Positions 45,487 to 55,018 of a stretch of DNA of 64,000 nucleotides are shown here, in pieces (within the stretch, counting starts at the first letter, position 1; each line of letters begins with the position of its first letter). Source of the stretch: Comamonas sp. lk (GTDB lineage: Bacteria > Pseudomonadota > Gammaproteobacteria > Burkholderiales > Burkholderiaceae_C). Position numbers and translations under genes: made by a program. The notes under the pieces were generated by a model. The model saw only the letters and a list, made by a program, of their open reading frames with translations. It had not been told where the DNA came from and did not search any database. The DNA lies in assembly GCF_900564145.1 (NCBI RefSeq), contig NZ_UOOB01000001.1:2792754-2856753 (forward strand), read 5' to 3'.

Positions 45487-45834
45487 ATGCGCTCCTATCT
45501 TGGTTTTTGTCTCTGTGCGGCCTGAAGCATTCAGGCTGCTGCAAATGATTTTTTCGGTCCAGGCTTGAGCAGCGCATTGCCCTGTTCCTTCGCGCCCCGC
45601 TCACCGGCAACGGCCTCTTTGGGCTTGCAGAAGAGTGATGGGGTGAAGCGGCTCGGCTCCAGCGCTCATCCAGCGAGGCCACGCGCATGCATCAATGGCT
45701 GCTGCCCAGGCTTTTATCTCGATCACAAGGCTGATACGCAAGCGCGCAAGCAGTTTAAAAACAGGAGCTGCTTGCGCTTGATGGATATGCGCTACAGGCC
45801 GATTTCTTTCGAAACCGGCCTGCCCGGCTGCTAC
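45487..45834. other. 348-bp gap between aceF and lpdA with a dispersed repeat and hairpin
   Basis: It holds a member of the dispersed repeat family at about 45765-45805 (GAGCTGCTTGCGCTTGATGG, then GCGCTACAGGCC) and a 10-bp perfect inverted repeat GCGCAAGCAG/CTGCTTGCGC (45744-45777) that includes part of it. A smaller hairpin GCCTGA/TCAGGC lies near 45518-45535. No gene is seen. The hairpins may attenuate or separate lpdA from aceF expression. Confidence 0.6.
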
Positions 45835-47523
45835 TTAGAGCAGGATGCGGCGGTAGTCGGCCAGCACAGCGCCCAGATAGGCGTTGAAGCGGGCGGCCAG
45901 CGCGCCGTCGATGACGCGGTGGTCGTACGACAGGCTCAGAGGCAGCATCAGGCGGGGCACAAATTGCTTGCCATCCCACACCGGGGTCATCTGGCCCTTG
46001 GACAGGCCCAGAATTGCCACTTCAGGCGCGTTCACGATAGGCGTGAAGTTGGTGCCACCAATGCCTCCCAGCGACGAGATGGACATGCAACCGCCTTGCA
46101 TATCGGCAGCGCCCAGCTTGCCGTCGCGGGCCTTCTTGGCCAGCTCGCCCATTTCCTGGCTGATCTGCATGATGCCCTTCTTGTCGGCATCCTTGAGCAC
46201 GGGCACAACGAGACCGTTGGGCGTGTCAGCGGCAAAACCGATGTTGAAGTACTGCTTGTAGACCAGGGTGTCGCCGTCCAGCGAAGCGTTGAACTCAGGG
46301 AACTTCTTGAGTGCAGCCACCAGTGCCTTGATGACGAAGGCCAGCATGGTGACCTTGACATCGCTCTTGGCCTTTGCGCTTTCGGCATTGGTCGAGACGC
46401 GGAAGGCTTCCAGATCAGTGATGTCGGCCAGGTCATTGTTGGTGACGTGGGGGATCATCACCCAGTTGCGGTGCAGGTTGGCGCCCGAGATCTTCTTGAT
46501 GCGCGACAGATCCTTGCGTTCCACCGGGCCGAACTTGGCGAAGTCGATCTTGGGCCAGGCCAGCACTTCCAGGCCGCCGACGTTGCCGCCGGACGAAGCC
46601 TTGGGAGCCGCTGCCTGTTGCGCCAGGGTCTGCACAGCACCGGCCATCACCGACTTGGTGAAGGCTTGCACGTCGTCAGCCGTGATGCGACCCTTCTGAC
46701 CCGAACCCTTGACTTCAGCCAGAGGCACACCCAGTTCGCGAGCGAACTTGCGCACCGAAGGCGAGGCGTGTGGCAGTTGGCCCGAAGGCGCCACCGTGGG
46801 GTTGTGGGCGGGTGCAGCAGCAGCCACTGCAGGAGCAGCCACGGGAGCGGCAGCCTGGGCGGGAGCCGCCACAGGGGCGGCAACCGGAGCTGCTGCCTGG
46901 GCAGGAGTGGAGACGGGAGCCGCTGCAGCCGCAGCGCCTTGCACCGTGATCTGGCCCACGACATCACCGATGTTGACGGTGTCGCCCACCTTGATGGTCA
47001 GCGCCGTGATGGTGCCAGCCGTTGGCGATGGGATTTCCATCGAGGCCTTGTCGGACTCCACGGTGAACAGCGATTGCTCCACGGTCACGGTGTCACCCAC
47101 CTTGACCAGCATTTCAATCACAGCCACGTCCTTGAAGTCACCGATGTCGGGGATCTTCAGGTCCACAGTGGACGATGCAGCAGGCGCAGCAGCGACCGGT
47201 GCAGCAGCTACAGGAGCGGCGGCCACGGGTGCAGGTGCAGCAGCCACGGGGGCCGCAGCGGCTGGAGCGGGTGCGGGAGCCGCTTCCGCGGTTTCCAGCA
47301 CCACGATCACGGAGCCTTCCTTGACCTTGTCGCCCAAAGCAACCTTGATCTCCTTGACCACGCCAGCGTGGCTGGAAGGGATTTCCATGGAAGCCTTGTC
47401 GGATTCCACGGTCAGCAGCGACTGCTCGACCTTGATGGTGTCACCCACCTTGACCAGCACTTCGATCACGCCGACTTCGGAGAAGTCGCCGATATCGGGG
47501 ACTTTGATTTCTGTCAATGCCAT
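45835..47523 (-). CDS. aceF: Dihydrolipoyllysine acetyltransferase, PDH E2
   Basis: 562 residues with a GGGAG ribosome site. Two N-terminal lipoyl domains (each with [11 protein letters not shown]) are separated by Ala/Pro-rich linkers. A peripheral-subunit-binding domain follows (HASPSVRKFARELGVPLAEV) and then the catalytic core, ending with PLSLSYDHRVIDGALAARF, where His and Asp are catalytic. It transfers acetyl groups from lipoate to CoA and forms the complex core. It follows aceE by 18 bp. Confidence 0.97.
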   Translation of the reverse strand: MALTEIKVPDIGDFSEVGVIEVLVKVGDTIKVEQSLLTVESDKASMEIPSSHAGVVKEIKVALGDKVKEGSVIVVLETAEAAPAPAPAAAAPVAAAPAPVAAAPVAAAPVAAAPAASSTVDLKIPDIGDFKDVAVIEMLVKVGDTVTVEQSLFTVESDKASMEIPSPTAGTITALTIKVGDTVNIGDVVGQITVQGAAAAAAPVSTPAQAAAPVAAPVAAPAQAAAPVAAPAVAAAAPAHNPTVAPSGQLPHASPSVRKFARELGVPLAEVKGSGQKGRITADDVQAFTKSVMAGAVQTLAQQAAAPKASSGGNVGGLEVLAWPKIDFAKFGPVERKDLSRIKKISGANLHRNWVMIPHVTNNDLADITDLEAFRVSTNAESAKAKSDVKVTMLAFVIKALVAALKKFPEFNASLDGDTLVYKQYFNIGFAADTPNGLVVPVLKDADKKGIMQISQEMGELAKKARDGKLGAADMQGGCMSISSLGGIGGTNFTPIVNAPEVAILGLSKGQMTPVWDGKQFVPRLMLPLSLSYDHRVIDGALAARFNAYLGAVLADYRRILL

Positions 47524-47541
47524 GTTGAGTGTCTCCCGTTT

Positions 47542-50256
47542 TTAGGCGTGCAGCGGGTTGATCTTGTCGGTGTTGATACCGTACTTCTTGATCGCTTCGG
47601 CCACGGTGGTGGCGTTGATCTTGCCTTCATCGGCCAGGCCGCGCAGTGCAGCGATGACGATGTAGTGGCGGTTGATTTCGAAGTGCTCGCGCAGCTTGGC
47701 ACGGAAGTCCGAACGACCGAAACCATCGGTACCCAGCACCTTGTAGGTGCGGCCCTTGGGCATGTAAGGACGGATCTGCTCGGCGTAGGCCTTCATGTAA
47801 TCGGTCGAAGCAACGACTGGACCGGGGTGGGCCGCCAGTTGCTGTGCCACGAATGGAACCTTGGCGGCTTCCAGTGGGTGCAGCATGTTGAAGCGATCGG
47901 CTTCCTGGCCTTCGCGGGTCAGTTCGTTGAACGATGGGCAGCTCCACACGTCGGCGGCAACACCCCAGTCCTTTTCCAGCAGCTCTTGTGCAAAGAAGGA
48001 TTCGCGCAGGATGGTGCCCGAGCCCAGCAGTTGCACGCGCAGTCCGCTCTCCGGCACCTTCTGGCCAGGCTTGACCATGTACATGCCCTTGAGGATCTGC
48101 TCTTCCGTGCCTTCGGCGAGGCCGGGCATGGGGTAGTTTTCGTTCAGCAGCGTGATGTAGTAGAAGATGTTTTCCTGGTTCTGCACCATGCGGCGCAGAC
48201 CGTCCTGCATGATCACGGCCACTTCGTGAGCGAAGGTGGGGTCGTAAGTCACACAGTTAGGAATGGTGTTGGCCAGGATGTGGCTGTGACCGTCTTCGTG
48301 CTGCAGGCCTTCGCCGTTCAGCGTGGTGCGACCCGAAGTGCCGCCCAGCAGGAAGCCGCGTGCTTGCAGATCGCCTGCAGCCCAGGCCAGATCGCCGATG
48401 CGCTGGAAGCCGAACATCGAGTAGTACACATAGAACGGGATCATGACCCGGTTGCTATGGCTGTAGCTGGTGGCCGCAGCGATCCAGCTGGACATGCCGC
48501 CGGCTTCGTTGATGCCTTCCTGCAGGATCTGGCCGGCCTTGTCCTCGCGGTAGTACATCACCTGGTCCTTGTCGACCGGGGTGTATTGCTGACCGTGGGG
48601 GTTGTAGATACCGACTTGGCGGAACAGGCCTTCCATACCGAAGGTACGGGCTTCGTCCACCAGGATGGGCACCACGCGGGGGCCGATGTTCTTGTCGCGC
48701 AGCAGCTGCGTCAGGAAACGCACATAGGCCTGGGTCGTGGAGATCTCACGGCCTTCAGGTGTGGGCTCCAGAATGGCCTTGAAGGTATCCAGCGTAGGCG
48801 CGGTGAACTGCTCGTCGGCCTGTTGGCGACGGTGAGGCAGGTAACCACCCAGGGCCTTGCGGCGCTCGTGCAGATACTTCATTTCCGGCGTGTCGTCGGC
48901 CGGCTTGTAGAAGGGGATGTCCGCGATCTGGCTGTCGGGGATTGGAATGTTGAAACGGTCGCGGAAGGCCTTGATGTCCTCGTCGCTCAGCTTCTTGGTC
49001 TGGTGAACGTTGTTCTTGCCTTCGCCGACCTTGCCCATGCCAAAGCCCTTGACGGTCTTGACCAGCAGCACGGTGGGTTGACCCTTGTGGGTATTGGCAG
49101 CCGCAAAGGCAGCGTAGACCTTTTGCGAATCGTGGCCGCCGCGGCGCAGATTCCAGATCTCGTCGTCGCTCATGTGCTCGACCATCTTCAGCGCACGAGG
49201 ATCGCGGCCGAAGAAGTTCTTGCGAACGTAAGCACCATCGTTGGCCTTCATCGCCTGATAGTCACCGTCGTTGCACTCCATCATGATCTTCTTGAGCACG
49301 CCGTCTTTGTCCTTGGCCAGCAGCTCGTCCCAGCCCTTGCCCCACAGCAGCTTGATGACGTTCCAGCCAGCGCCGCGGAATTCGCCTTCCAGCTCCTGGA
49401 TGATCTTGCCGTTGCCGCGCACCGGGCCGTCCAGACGCTGCAGATTGCAGTTGATCACGAAGACCAGGTTGTCCAGGTTTTCGCGTGCGGCCAGGCCGAT
49501 GGCGCCCAGGGATTCGACTTCGTCCATTTCACCGTCGCCGCAGAACACCCAGACCTTGCGGTTTTCGGTGTTGGCAATGCCACGGGCGTGCAGGTACTTC
49601 AGGAAACGTGCCTGGTAGATGGCCATCAGCGGGCCCAGGCCCATGGACACCGTAGGGAACTGCCAGAAGTCGGGCATCAGCTTGGGGTGGGGGTAGCTCG
49701 ACAGACCCTTGCCGTCCACTTCCTGGCGGAAGTTCAGCAGCTGCTCTTCGGAGATACGACCTTCCAGGTAAGCGCGGGCGTAAATGCCGGGCGATACGTG
49801 ACCCTGGATGTACAGGCAGTCACCACCGTGGTTTTCGTTCTCGGCGTGCCAGAAGTGGTTGAAGCCGGCGGCAAACATATTGGCCAGCGAAGCGAAGGAG
49901 CCGATGTGGCCGCCCAGATCACCACCTTCGGGGGGGTGCACGCGGTTGGCCTTGACCACCATGGCCATGGCGTTCCAGCGCATGTAGGCGCGCAGACGGC
50001 CTTCGATTTCGAGGTTGCCTGGGCACTTGGCCTCGTGGTCGGTCTCGATGGTGTTCACATAGCCGGTGTTGGCCGAGAAAGGCATGTCCACGCTGTTTTG
50101 GCGTGCATGCTCAAGCAGATCTTCGATCAGCTTGTGTGCGTAGTCGGCACCTTCACGGTCGATCACGGCCGAGAGGGCATCCATCCACTCTCGCGATTCT
50201 TGTTGGTCCAGGCCAGCGGGCATGCCAGCGCCTTGTGGGTCAGTCTGAGCTGTCAT
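47542..50256 (-). CDS. aceE: Pyruvate dehydrogenase E1, homodimeric type
   Basis: 904 residues with GGAG before the ATG. Full AceE: GGHIGSFASLANMFAAGFNHFW near the N-terminus, the ThDP motif VFCGDGEMDEVESLGAI running to NLDNLVFVINCNLQRLDGPVRG, KTVKGFGMG, and EHDGHS-type HEDGHSHILANTIPNC in the C-terminal half. It decarboxylates pyruvate and acetylates the E2 lipoate. First gene of aceE-aceF, with a 364-bp divergent promoter region shared with a sensor kinase. Confidence 0.97.
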   Translation of the reverse strand: MTAQTDPQGAGMPAGLDQQESREWMDALSAVIDREGADYAHKLIEDLLEHARQNSVDMPFSANTGYVNTIETDHEAKCPGNLEIEGRLRAYMRWNAMAMVVKANRVHPPEGGDLGGHIGSFASLANMFAAGFNHFWHAENENHGGDCLYIQGHVSPGIYARAYLEGRISEEQLLNFRQEVDGKGLSSYPHPKLMPDFWQFPTVSMGLGPLMAIYQARFLKYLHARGIANTENRKVWVFCGDGEMDEVESLGAIGLAARENLDNLVFVINCNLQRLDGPVRGNGKIIQELEGEFRGAGWNVIKLLWGKGWDELLAKDKDGVLKKIMMECNDGDYQAMKANDGAYVRKNFFGRDPRALKMVEHMSDDEIWNLRRGGHDSQKVYAAFAAANTHKGQPTVLLVKTVKGFGMGKVGEGKNNVHQTKKLSDEDIKAFRDRFNIPIPDSQIADIPFYKPADDTPEMKYLHERRKALGGYLPHRRQQADEQFTAPTLDTFKAILEPTPEGREISTTQAYVRFLTQLLRDKNIGPRVVPILVDEARTFGMEGLFRQVGIYNPHGQQYTPVDKDQVMYYREDKAGQILQEGINEAGGMSSWIAAATSYSHSNRVMIPFYVYYSMFGFQRIGDLAWAAGDLQARGFLLGGTSGRTTLNGEGLQHEDGHSHILANTIPNCVTYDPTFAHEVAVIMQDGLRRMVQNQENIFYYITLLNENYPMPGLAEGTEEQILKGMYMVKPGQKVPESGLRVQLLGSGTILRESFFAQELLEKDWGVAADVWSCPSFNELTREGQEADRFNMLHPLEAAKVPFVAQQLAAHPGPVVASTDYMKAYAEQIRPYMPKGRTYKVLGTDGFGRSDFRAKLREHFEINRHYIVIAALRGLADEGKINATTVAEAIKKYGINTDKINPLHA

Positions 50257-50620
50257 TGAGTGTCTCCTTCGAGAGGGGGTAGCTTTCAGAGCCAGCGACA
50301 GTGTTCACGCCAGGCGTGGCCACTATCTGCAAGCTCTCGATCCGAATCCATGAATGCGGTGGCGGTGCGCCGTAATGAGAAGTTTGAAAGCTCGCTACGC
50401 GCAAACTTTGTACCACTCCAGCTCTTCCACACTAAATCGCTATCACTTTTTCGATGCGGGCAGAGTTTCGCACATTTTTTTCAAATTTCAAATAGCGCAT
50501 TCTGATTTTATAATATGAAATTATGCTGCAAATGCACATACAGGAAGAAGGGCTTCAAACGACATTTGGGCGACAAAAATAGTCGCCTAAATCGCACGGT
50601 CTCTCACCTACACTTCGGGG
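50257..50620. promoter_or_regulatory. Divergent promoter region of aceE and the sensor kinase gene
   Basis: 364 bp without a gene. The half nearest the kinase (about 50450-50530) is AT-rich and contains ATTTCA and TGAAAT arms about 25 bp apart around TTTTATAATATG, a likely promoter zone. No operator can be assigned. Confidence 0.5.
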
Positions 50621-53173
50621 ATGCAATCAAGCCCTAACGCGCCTGAAAAACAGGCACAGATCCGCGACGACACCATCGCCGCACCGGTGCGCTGGTGGCG
50701 CAGCTGGTGGCGCAGCCTCTCCCCGACTCGCCAGGACCGCTTTGCCGCTCTGGCCCCGCTGGCCGCAGTGCTGATGTTCATGGCAGCCATCACGGCCTCC
50801 TTCTGGTACCTGCGCACAGAAGAAGTGGAGCGTGAACAGGACGCCTTGCGCCGCGATGTGGAATATGCACAGCAGCGGGTGCGCCTGCGTCTGCTCGAGC
50901 GCCAGGAACAGCTGATGCGCATGGCCCGCGACATGGGCACGCGCGATCTGAAGAAAGCCGACTTCTCGGCCCGCGCCGAAGCGCTGATCAGCCAGTACCC
51001 GGAGCTGCAATCTGTCACCCTGGTGGACGACAGGCGAAAAGTGCTGGAAAGCCAGTCCGCGCCCACGGTCAGCACGGATCAGCAGCATGTGCTAGGAGAA
51101 ACCCTAGGAAGCGGCGAAACCGGTGCGGCCATCCAGCAGGCCCGCGAGATGCTGCAGCCCATTTATGTTCAGCAACCCGCCAGCAAGGGGGAGATGGCAC
51201 CGCTGCTGCAGCTGCATGTACCGATTTTGAGCAACAACCGCTATGTGGGCGAGCTGCTGGGCGAGTTCTCGGTAGACAGTCTGCTGCGCTACGGCACGCC
51301 CACCGAGATCATGGCGCGCTACGCAGTGACCATGCTTGACAGCCAGGGGCAGGTGCTGGCCGGCACGCCACTGATGCCGCGCAAAACGCCCACCGAGCTG
51401 CTGCGCTGGCGCGGCGTGGCCAACGAGGAAAAGCTGGCCGTCGCCCCCGTGGGCAACAGCCTGATGCTGCGCGCCCAGGCTTACCGCACCTCGCTGGGTG
51501 TGGTGGGCTCTGGCCTGTTCTGGCTGGTGGGTACGCTGAGCGCCATGACGGCCTGGATGCTGCTGGCCACCTGGCGCCACACCCGGCGCCGCCAGCGCGC
51601 GCAGGAAGCCCTGGTAGCCGAAACCAATTTCCGCCGCGCCATGGAAAACTCCGTGCTCACCGGCATGCGCGCCCTCGATCTGCAAGGCCGCATCACCTAT
51701 GTGAACGCCGCGTTTTGCCAGATGACGGGCTGGAGCGAGCAGGACCTGGTGGGCCAGGTGCCGCCCTACCCTTACTGGCCGGACAACGACTACGACAATC
51801 TGCATTCACAGCTGCGCGAAGAGCTCTCGGGCAAGACCATCGTGGGCGGCTTTCAGGTACGCGTGCAGCGCAAGAACGGCACACAGTTCGATGCGCGCCT
51901 GTATGTCTCGCCGCTGATCGATGCCCACGGCCAGCACACGGGCTGGATGTCGTCCATGACGGACATTACCGAGCCCAACCGCATTCGCGCCCAGCTTTCA
52001 GCCTCTTATGAGCGTTTCACCATTGTGCTGGAAGCGCTTGATGCTTCTGTTTCTGTAGCACCACTGGGCAGCGCCGAGCTGCTGTTTGCCAACAAGCTTT
52101 ACCGCCAGTGGTTCGGCTCGCAGACCGACGGCCATCTGCAACTGGTGGCCCAGGCGGGCAAATTGCCGATACGCCACCAGCCGGAGATGGAAGACGAAGA
52201 CGGCCTGATGGGCCTGCCAACCGCCACATTGACCGCCGCCCGCGCCAACAACGCCGAGATTTTCCTGCCCGATCTTGGCAAGTGGCTGGAAGTGCGCTCA
52301 CGCTACCTGAGCTGGGTGGACGGGCGTCTGGCCCAGATGGTGATTGCCACCGACATCACCCAGCGCCGCCTGGCCGAAGATCAGGCCGCCGCACAGGCCG
52401 AAAAAGCCCAGTCCGCCAGCCGTCTGATCACCATGGGCGAGATGGCCTCCAGCGTGGCCCATGAGCTCAACCAGCCGCTGACCGCCATCAACAACTACAG
52501 CTCGGGCATGCTCACTCGCCTGGAAAAAGGCACGCTGACCCCCGAGCAGATGAAGTTCGCTCTGGAGAAAACCGCCCACCAGGCCCAGCGCGCCGGCCAG
52601 ATCATTCAGCGCATCCGCTCCTTCGTGAAGAAAAGCGAGCCCAACCGCACACTGGCCCAGGTGTCGGACATGGTCAACGAAGCCATAGAGCTGGCCGGCA
52701 TCGAGCTGCGCCGGCGCAATGTGCAGCTCTCGGCCCATGTGGCCGAGCGTCTTCCCCGCGTGATGGCAGACACCATCCTGATCGAGCAGGTTCTCATCAA
52801 TTTGATGAAAAACAGTGCCGAGTCCATTGACTATTCCGATCGACCCACAGGCCAGCGGCGCGTGGAACTGCGGGTGCGTCCCCAGTTATTCGAGGGCCAG
52901 AACGGCGTGGAATTCAGTGTGGAAGACACGGGCAAGGGCATGCCGCCCGAAGTGCTGGAGCACTTGTTTGAAGCCTTCTTCTCCACCAAAAGCGAAGGCA
53001 TGGGGATTGGCCTGAACCTGTGCCGCTCGATTGTCGAGTCGCATCACGGTCGAATGCGCGCCGAGAACCTCTACAATGGCTCAGAGGTCACTGGTTGCCG
53101 GTTTTCATTCTGGCTGCCTTTGGCAACGGGAGTGGAGACAACAACACCCACCGAGACAAGCGAACCTACCTAG
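50621..53173 (+). CDS. PAS-containing membrane sensor histidine kinase
   Basis: 850 residues. TM1 at about 42-62 (ALAPLAAVLMFMAAITASFWY), a roughly 230-residue periplasmic sensor region, and TM2 at about 290-315 (GVVGSGLFWLVGTLSAMTAWMLLATW). Then two PAS domains (RAMENSVLTGMRALDLQGR with GWSEQDLVG; and a second from about 470 with RFTIVLEALDASVSV). HisKA follows with His614 in SSVAHELNQPLTAINNYSSG, and HATPase with LINLMKNSAESID, VEDTGKGMPPE and EGMGIGLNLCRSIV. The FixL/DctS-like dimerisation sequence matches the FixJ-type regulator encoded 11 bp downstream. Divergence from aceE suggests, but does not show, a link to pyruvate or central carbon status. Confidence 0.92.
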   Translation: MQSSPNAPEKQAQIRDDTIAAPVRWWRSWWRSLSPTRQDRFAALAPLAAVLMFMAAITASFWYLRTEEVEREQDALRRDVEYAQQRVRLRLLERQEQLMRMARDMGTRDLKKADFSARAEALISQYPELQSVTLVDDRRKVLESQSAPTVSTDQQHVLGETLGSGETGAAIQQAREMLQPIYVQQPASKGEMAPLLQLHVPILSNNRYVGELLGEFSVDSLLRYGTPTEIMARYAVTMLDSQGQVLAGTPLMPRKTPTELLRWRGVANEEKLAVAPVGNSLMLRAQAYRTSLGVVGSGLFWLVGTLSAMTAWMLLATWRHTRRRQRAQEALVAETNFRRAMENSVLTGMRALDLQGRITYVNAAFCQMTGWSEQDLVGQVPPYPYWPDNDYDNLHSQLREELSGKTIVGGFQVRVQRKNGTQFDARLYVSPLIDAHGQHTGWMSSMTDITEPNRIRAQLSASYERFTIVLEALDASVSVAPLGSAELLFANKLYRQWFGSQTDGHLQLVAQAGKLPIRHQPEMEDEDGLMGLPTATLTAARANNAEIFLPDLGKWLEVRSRYLSWVDGRLAQMVIATDITQRRLAEDQAAAQAEKAQSASRLITMGEMASSVAHELNQPLTAINNYSSGMLTRLEKGTLTPEQMKFALEKTAHQAQRAGQIIQRIRSFVKKSEPNRTLAQVSDMVNEAIELAGIELRRRNVQLSAHVAERLPRVMADTILIEQVLINLMKNSAESIDYSDRPTGQRRVELRVRPQLFEGQNGVEFSVEDTGKGMPPEVLEHLFEAFFSTKSEGMGIGLNLCRSIVESHHGRMRAENLYNGSEVTGCRFSFWLPLATGVETTTPTETSEPT

Positions 53174-53184
53174 AGGACGATTGC

Positions 53185-53835
53185 ATGAGTTTGATTCCCA
53201 AAAAAGGCACTGTGTACGTAGTTGATGACGATGAAGCGGTTCGCGATTCGTTGCAATGGTTGCTAGAAGGCAAAGACTACCGGGTACGCTGCTTTGACTC
53301 GGCCGAGACCTTCCTCTCCCGCTACGACCCCCGCGAGGTGGCCTGCCTGATCGTTGACATCCGCATGGGCGGCATGACGGGTCTGGAGCTGCAAGATCGC
53401 CTGATCGAGCGCAAGTCCCCCCTGCCTATCGTCTTCATTACCGGTCACGGCGACGTGCCCATGGCCGTAAACACCATGAAAAAAGGCGCGCTGGATTTCA
53501 TCCAGAAGCCTTTCGACGAAGAAGAACTGGTGGGTCTGGTCGAGCGCATGCTCGAACACGCTCGCGAAGCTTTTGCCGGTCACCAGCAAGCGGCCAGCCG
53601 CGACGCGCTGCTGGCCAAGCTCACCGGCCGTGAAGCCCAGGTGCTGGAACGCATCGTGGCCGGCCGTCTGAACAAGCAGATTGCCGACGATCTGGGCATT
53701 TCCATCAAGACCGTGGAAGCCCATCGCGCCAACATCATGGAAAAGCTCAACGCCAACACCGTGGCCGATCTGCTCAAGATTGCCCTGGGTCAAGGCCAGA
53801 CCAGCGCCGCCGCCAAGGCCGCAGCAGTCAACTAA
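53185..53835 (+). CDS. FixJ/NarL-type response regulator
   Basis: 216 residues from the ATG at 53185 (GAGGA eight bases upstream). Receiver domain with VYVVDDDEAVRDSL, phosphoacceptor Asp58 (LIVDIRMGGMTG), Thr86 in FITGHGD and Lys108 (DFIQKPFDEEEL). A LuxR-type HTH (about 145-205) has KLTGREAQVLERIVAGRLNK and GISIKTVEAHRANIMEKL. It is cotranscribed with and presumably phosphorylated by the preceding kinase. The receiver is of the FixJ type that dimerises via the alpha4-beta5 face on phosphorylation (family knowledge). Confidence 0.93.
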   Translation: MSLIPKKGTVYVVDDDEAVRDSLQWLLEGKDYRVRCFDSAETFLSRYDPREVACLIVDIRMGGMTGLELQDRLIERKSPLPIVFITGHGDVPMAVNTMKKGALDFIQKPFDEEELVGLVERMLEHAREAFAGHQQAASRDALLAKLTGREAQVLERIVAGRLNKQIADDLGISIKTVEAHRANIMEKLNANTVADLLKIALGQGQTSAAAKAAAVN

Positions 53836-53934
53836 GACCGGATGATTTGCGGTCGGGCCCAAACCCCATCGCAAAATAACGCGAGATAATTGACGGAGCA
53901 CCCGCAAAGCAGCCGCTTTTGCTCACTCCCATTC

Positions 53935-53980
53935 TGATAGCTGCTAGTGCTTGTAAATCAAGGGCTAGCAGCATTTTTTA
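53935..53980 (+). repeat. Dispersed intergenic repeat, copy 6
   Basis: TGATAGCTGCTAGTGCTTG, later GGCTAGCAGCATTTTTT, ending 15 bp before folD. Confidence 0.65.
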
Positions 53981-53995
53981 TTGGTAAATCCAGCC

Positions 53996-54850
53996 ATGAC
54001 AGCTCAAATCATCGACGGCAAAGTCCTCTCCGAACAACTGCGCAAGGAAGTCGCCACCCGCGCGGCCGCTCTCAAGACCCGGGGCATCACGCCCGGTCTG
54101 GCCGTGGTCCTGGTCGGCGACAACCAGGCCTCCCAGGTCTATGTGCGCAACAAGGTCAAGGCTTGCGAAGATGTGGGCTTTCATTCCGTGCTGGAAAAGT
54201 ACGACGCCAGCATGACCGAGGCCGAACTTCTGGCCCGCGTGGAAGCGCTGAACAACGACCCCAGCATCCATGGCATCCTGGTGCAGCTGCCCCTGCCCAA
54301 GCACATCGACGACCACAAGGTCATCGAAACCATCTCGCCCGCCAAGGACGTGGACGGTTTCCACGTGGCCAGCGCCGGCGCGCTGATGGTGGGTGAAGTC
54401 GGCTTCAAGGCCTGCACGCCTTACGGCTGCATGAAGATGCTGGAATCCATCGGCATGAAGGATTTGCGCGGCAAGCACGCCGTGGTGATCGGCCGCTCCA
54501 ACATCGTTGGTAAGCCCATGGCCATGATGCTGCTGGCTGCCAATGCCACTGTCACCGTCACCCACAGCGGCACGGCCGACCTGGCCGCCATGACGCGCCA
54601 GGCCGACGTGATCGTGGCCGCCGTAGGCAAGGTCGATGTGCTGACGGCCGACATGGTCAAGCCCGGCGCCGTGGTGATCGACGTGGGCATGAACCGCAAT
54701 GCCGAAGGCAAGCTCTGCGGCGACGTGGACTTCAACGGTGTCAAGGAAGTAGCCGGCTACATCACCCCTGTGCCCGGTGGTGTCGGCCCCATGACGATTA
54801 CCATGCTGCTGGTCAACACCATGGAATCGGCCGAGCGCTCGGCCGCTTGA
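53996..54850 (+). CDS. folD: Bifunctional methylenetetrahydrofolate dehydrogenase/cyclohydrolase
   Basis: 284 residues from the ATG at 53996 ([15 protein letters not shown]). Family motifs: [20 protein letters not shown] with YxxxK catalytic Tyr/Lys, [47 protein letters not shown] for NADP and [17 protein letters not shown] [15 protein letters not shown]. It interconverts methylene-, methenyl- and formyl-THF. Single gene upstream of an oligopeptidase, with 168 bp between. Confidence 0.97.
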   Translation: MTAQIIDGKVLSEQLRKEVATRAAALKTRGITPGLAVVLVGDNQASQVYVRNKVKACEDVGFHSVLEKYDASMTEAELLARVEALNNDPSIHGILVQLPLPKHIDDHKVIETISPAKDVDGFHVASAGALMVGEVGFKACTPYGCMKMLESIGMKDLRGKHAVVIGRSNIVGKPMAMMLLAANATVTVTHSGTADLAAMTRQADVIVAAVGKVDVLTADMVKPGAVVIDVGMNRNAEGKLCGDVDFNGVKEVAGYITPVPGGVGPMTITMLLVNTMESAERSAA

Positions 54851-55018
54851 TGGCAGCGGCCGGAGCCGCCCAGGCCTTGTCGCCAGGGTTCGCCGGACCG
54901 CTACCAGGAAAAATCGCTTCAAGCGCTTGACTGACAGGCGACTGACGCTATCACCGCCATAGCAATATTTGCGATGGCGGTTCTTGATTTACCCGTCTTT
55001 GCCGGCACCTAATACAGC

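Noticed and set aside
43309..45525. Plus-strand frame of over 700 codons opposite lpdA
   Set aside because: Antisense shadow with His/Gly-rich composition; lpdA itself is full-length.
45565..50259. Antisense open frame of more than 1,500 codons across lpdA-aceF-aceE
   Set aside because: It mirrors the real PDH genes on the other strand. High GC and codon bias leave antisense frames free of stops; the translation is His/Gly/Ala-rich without domains.
50257..50620. A riboswitch or leader peptide ahead of aceE
   Set aside because: No conserved aptamer-like pairing or short ORF with a ribosome site could be seen.
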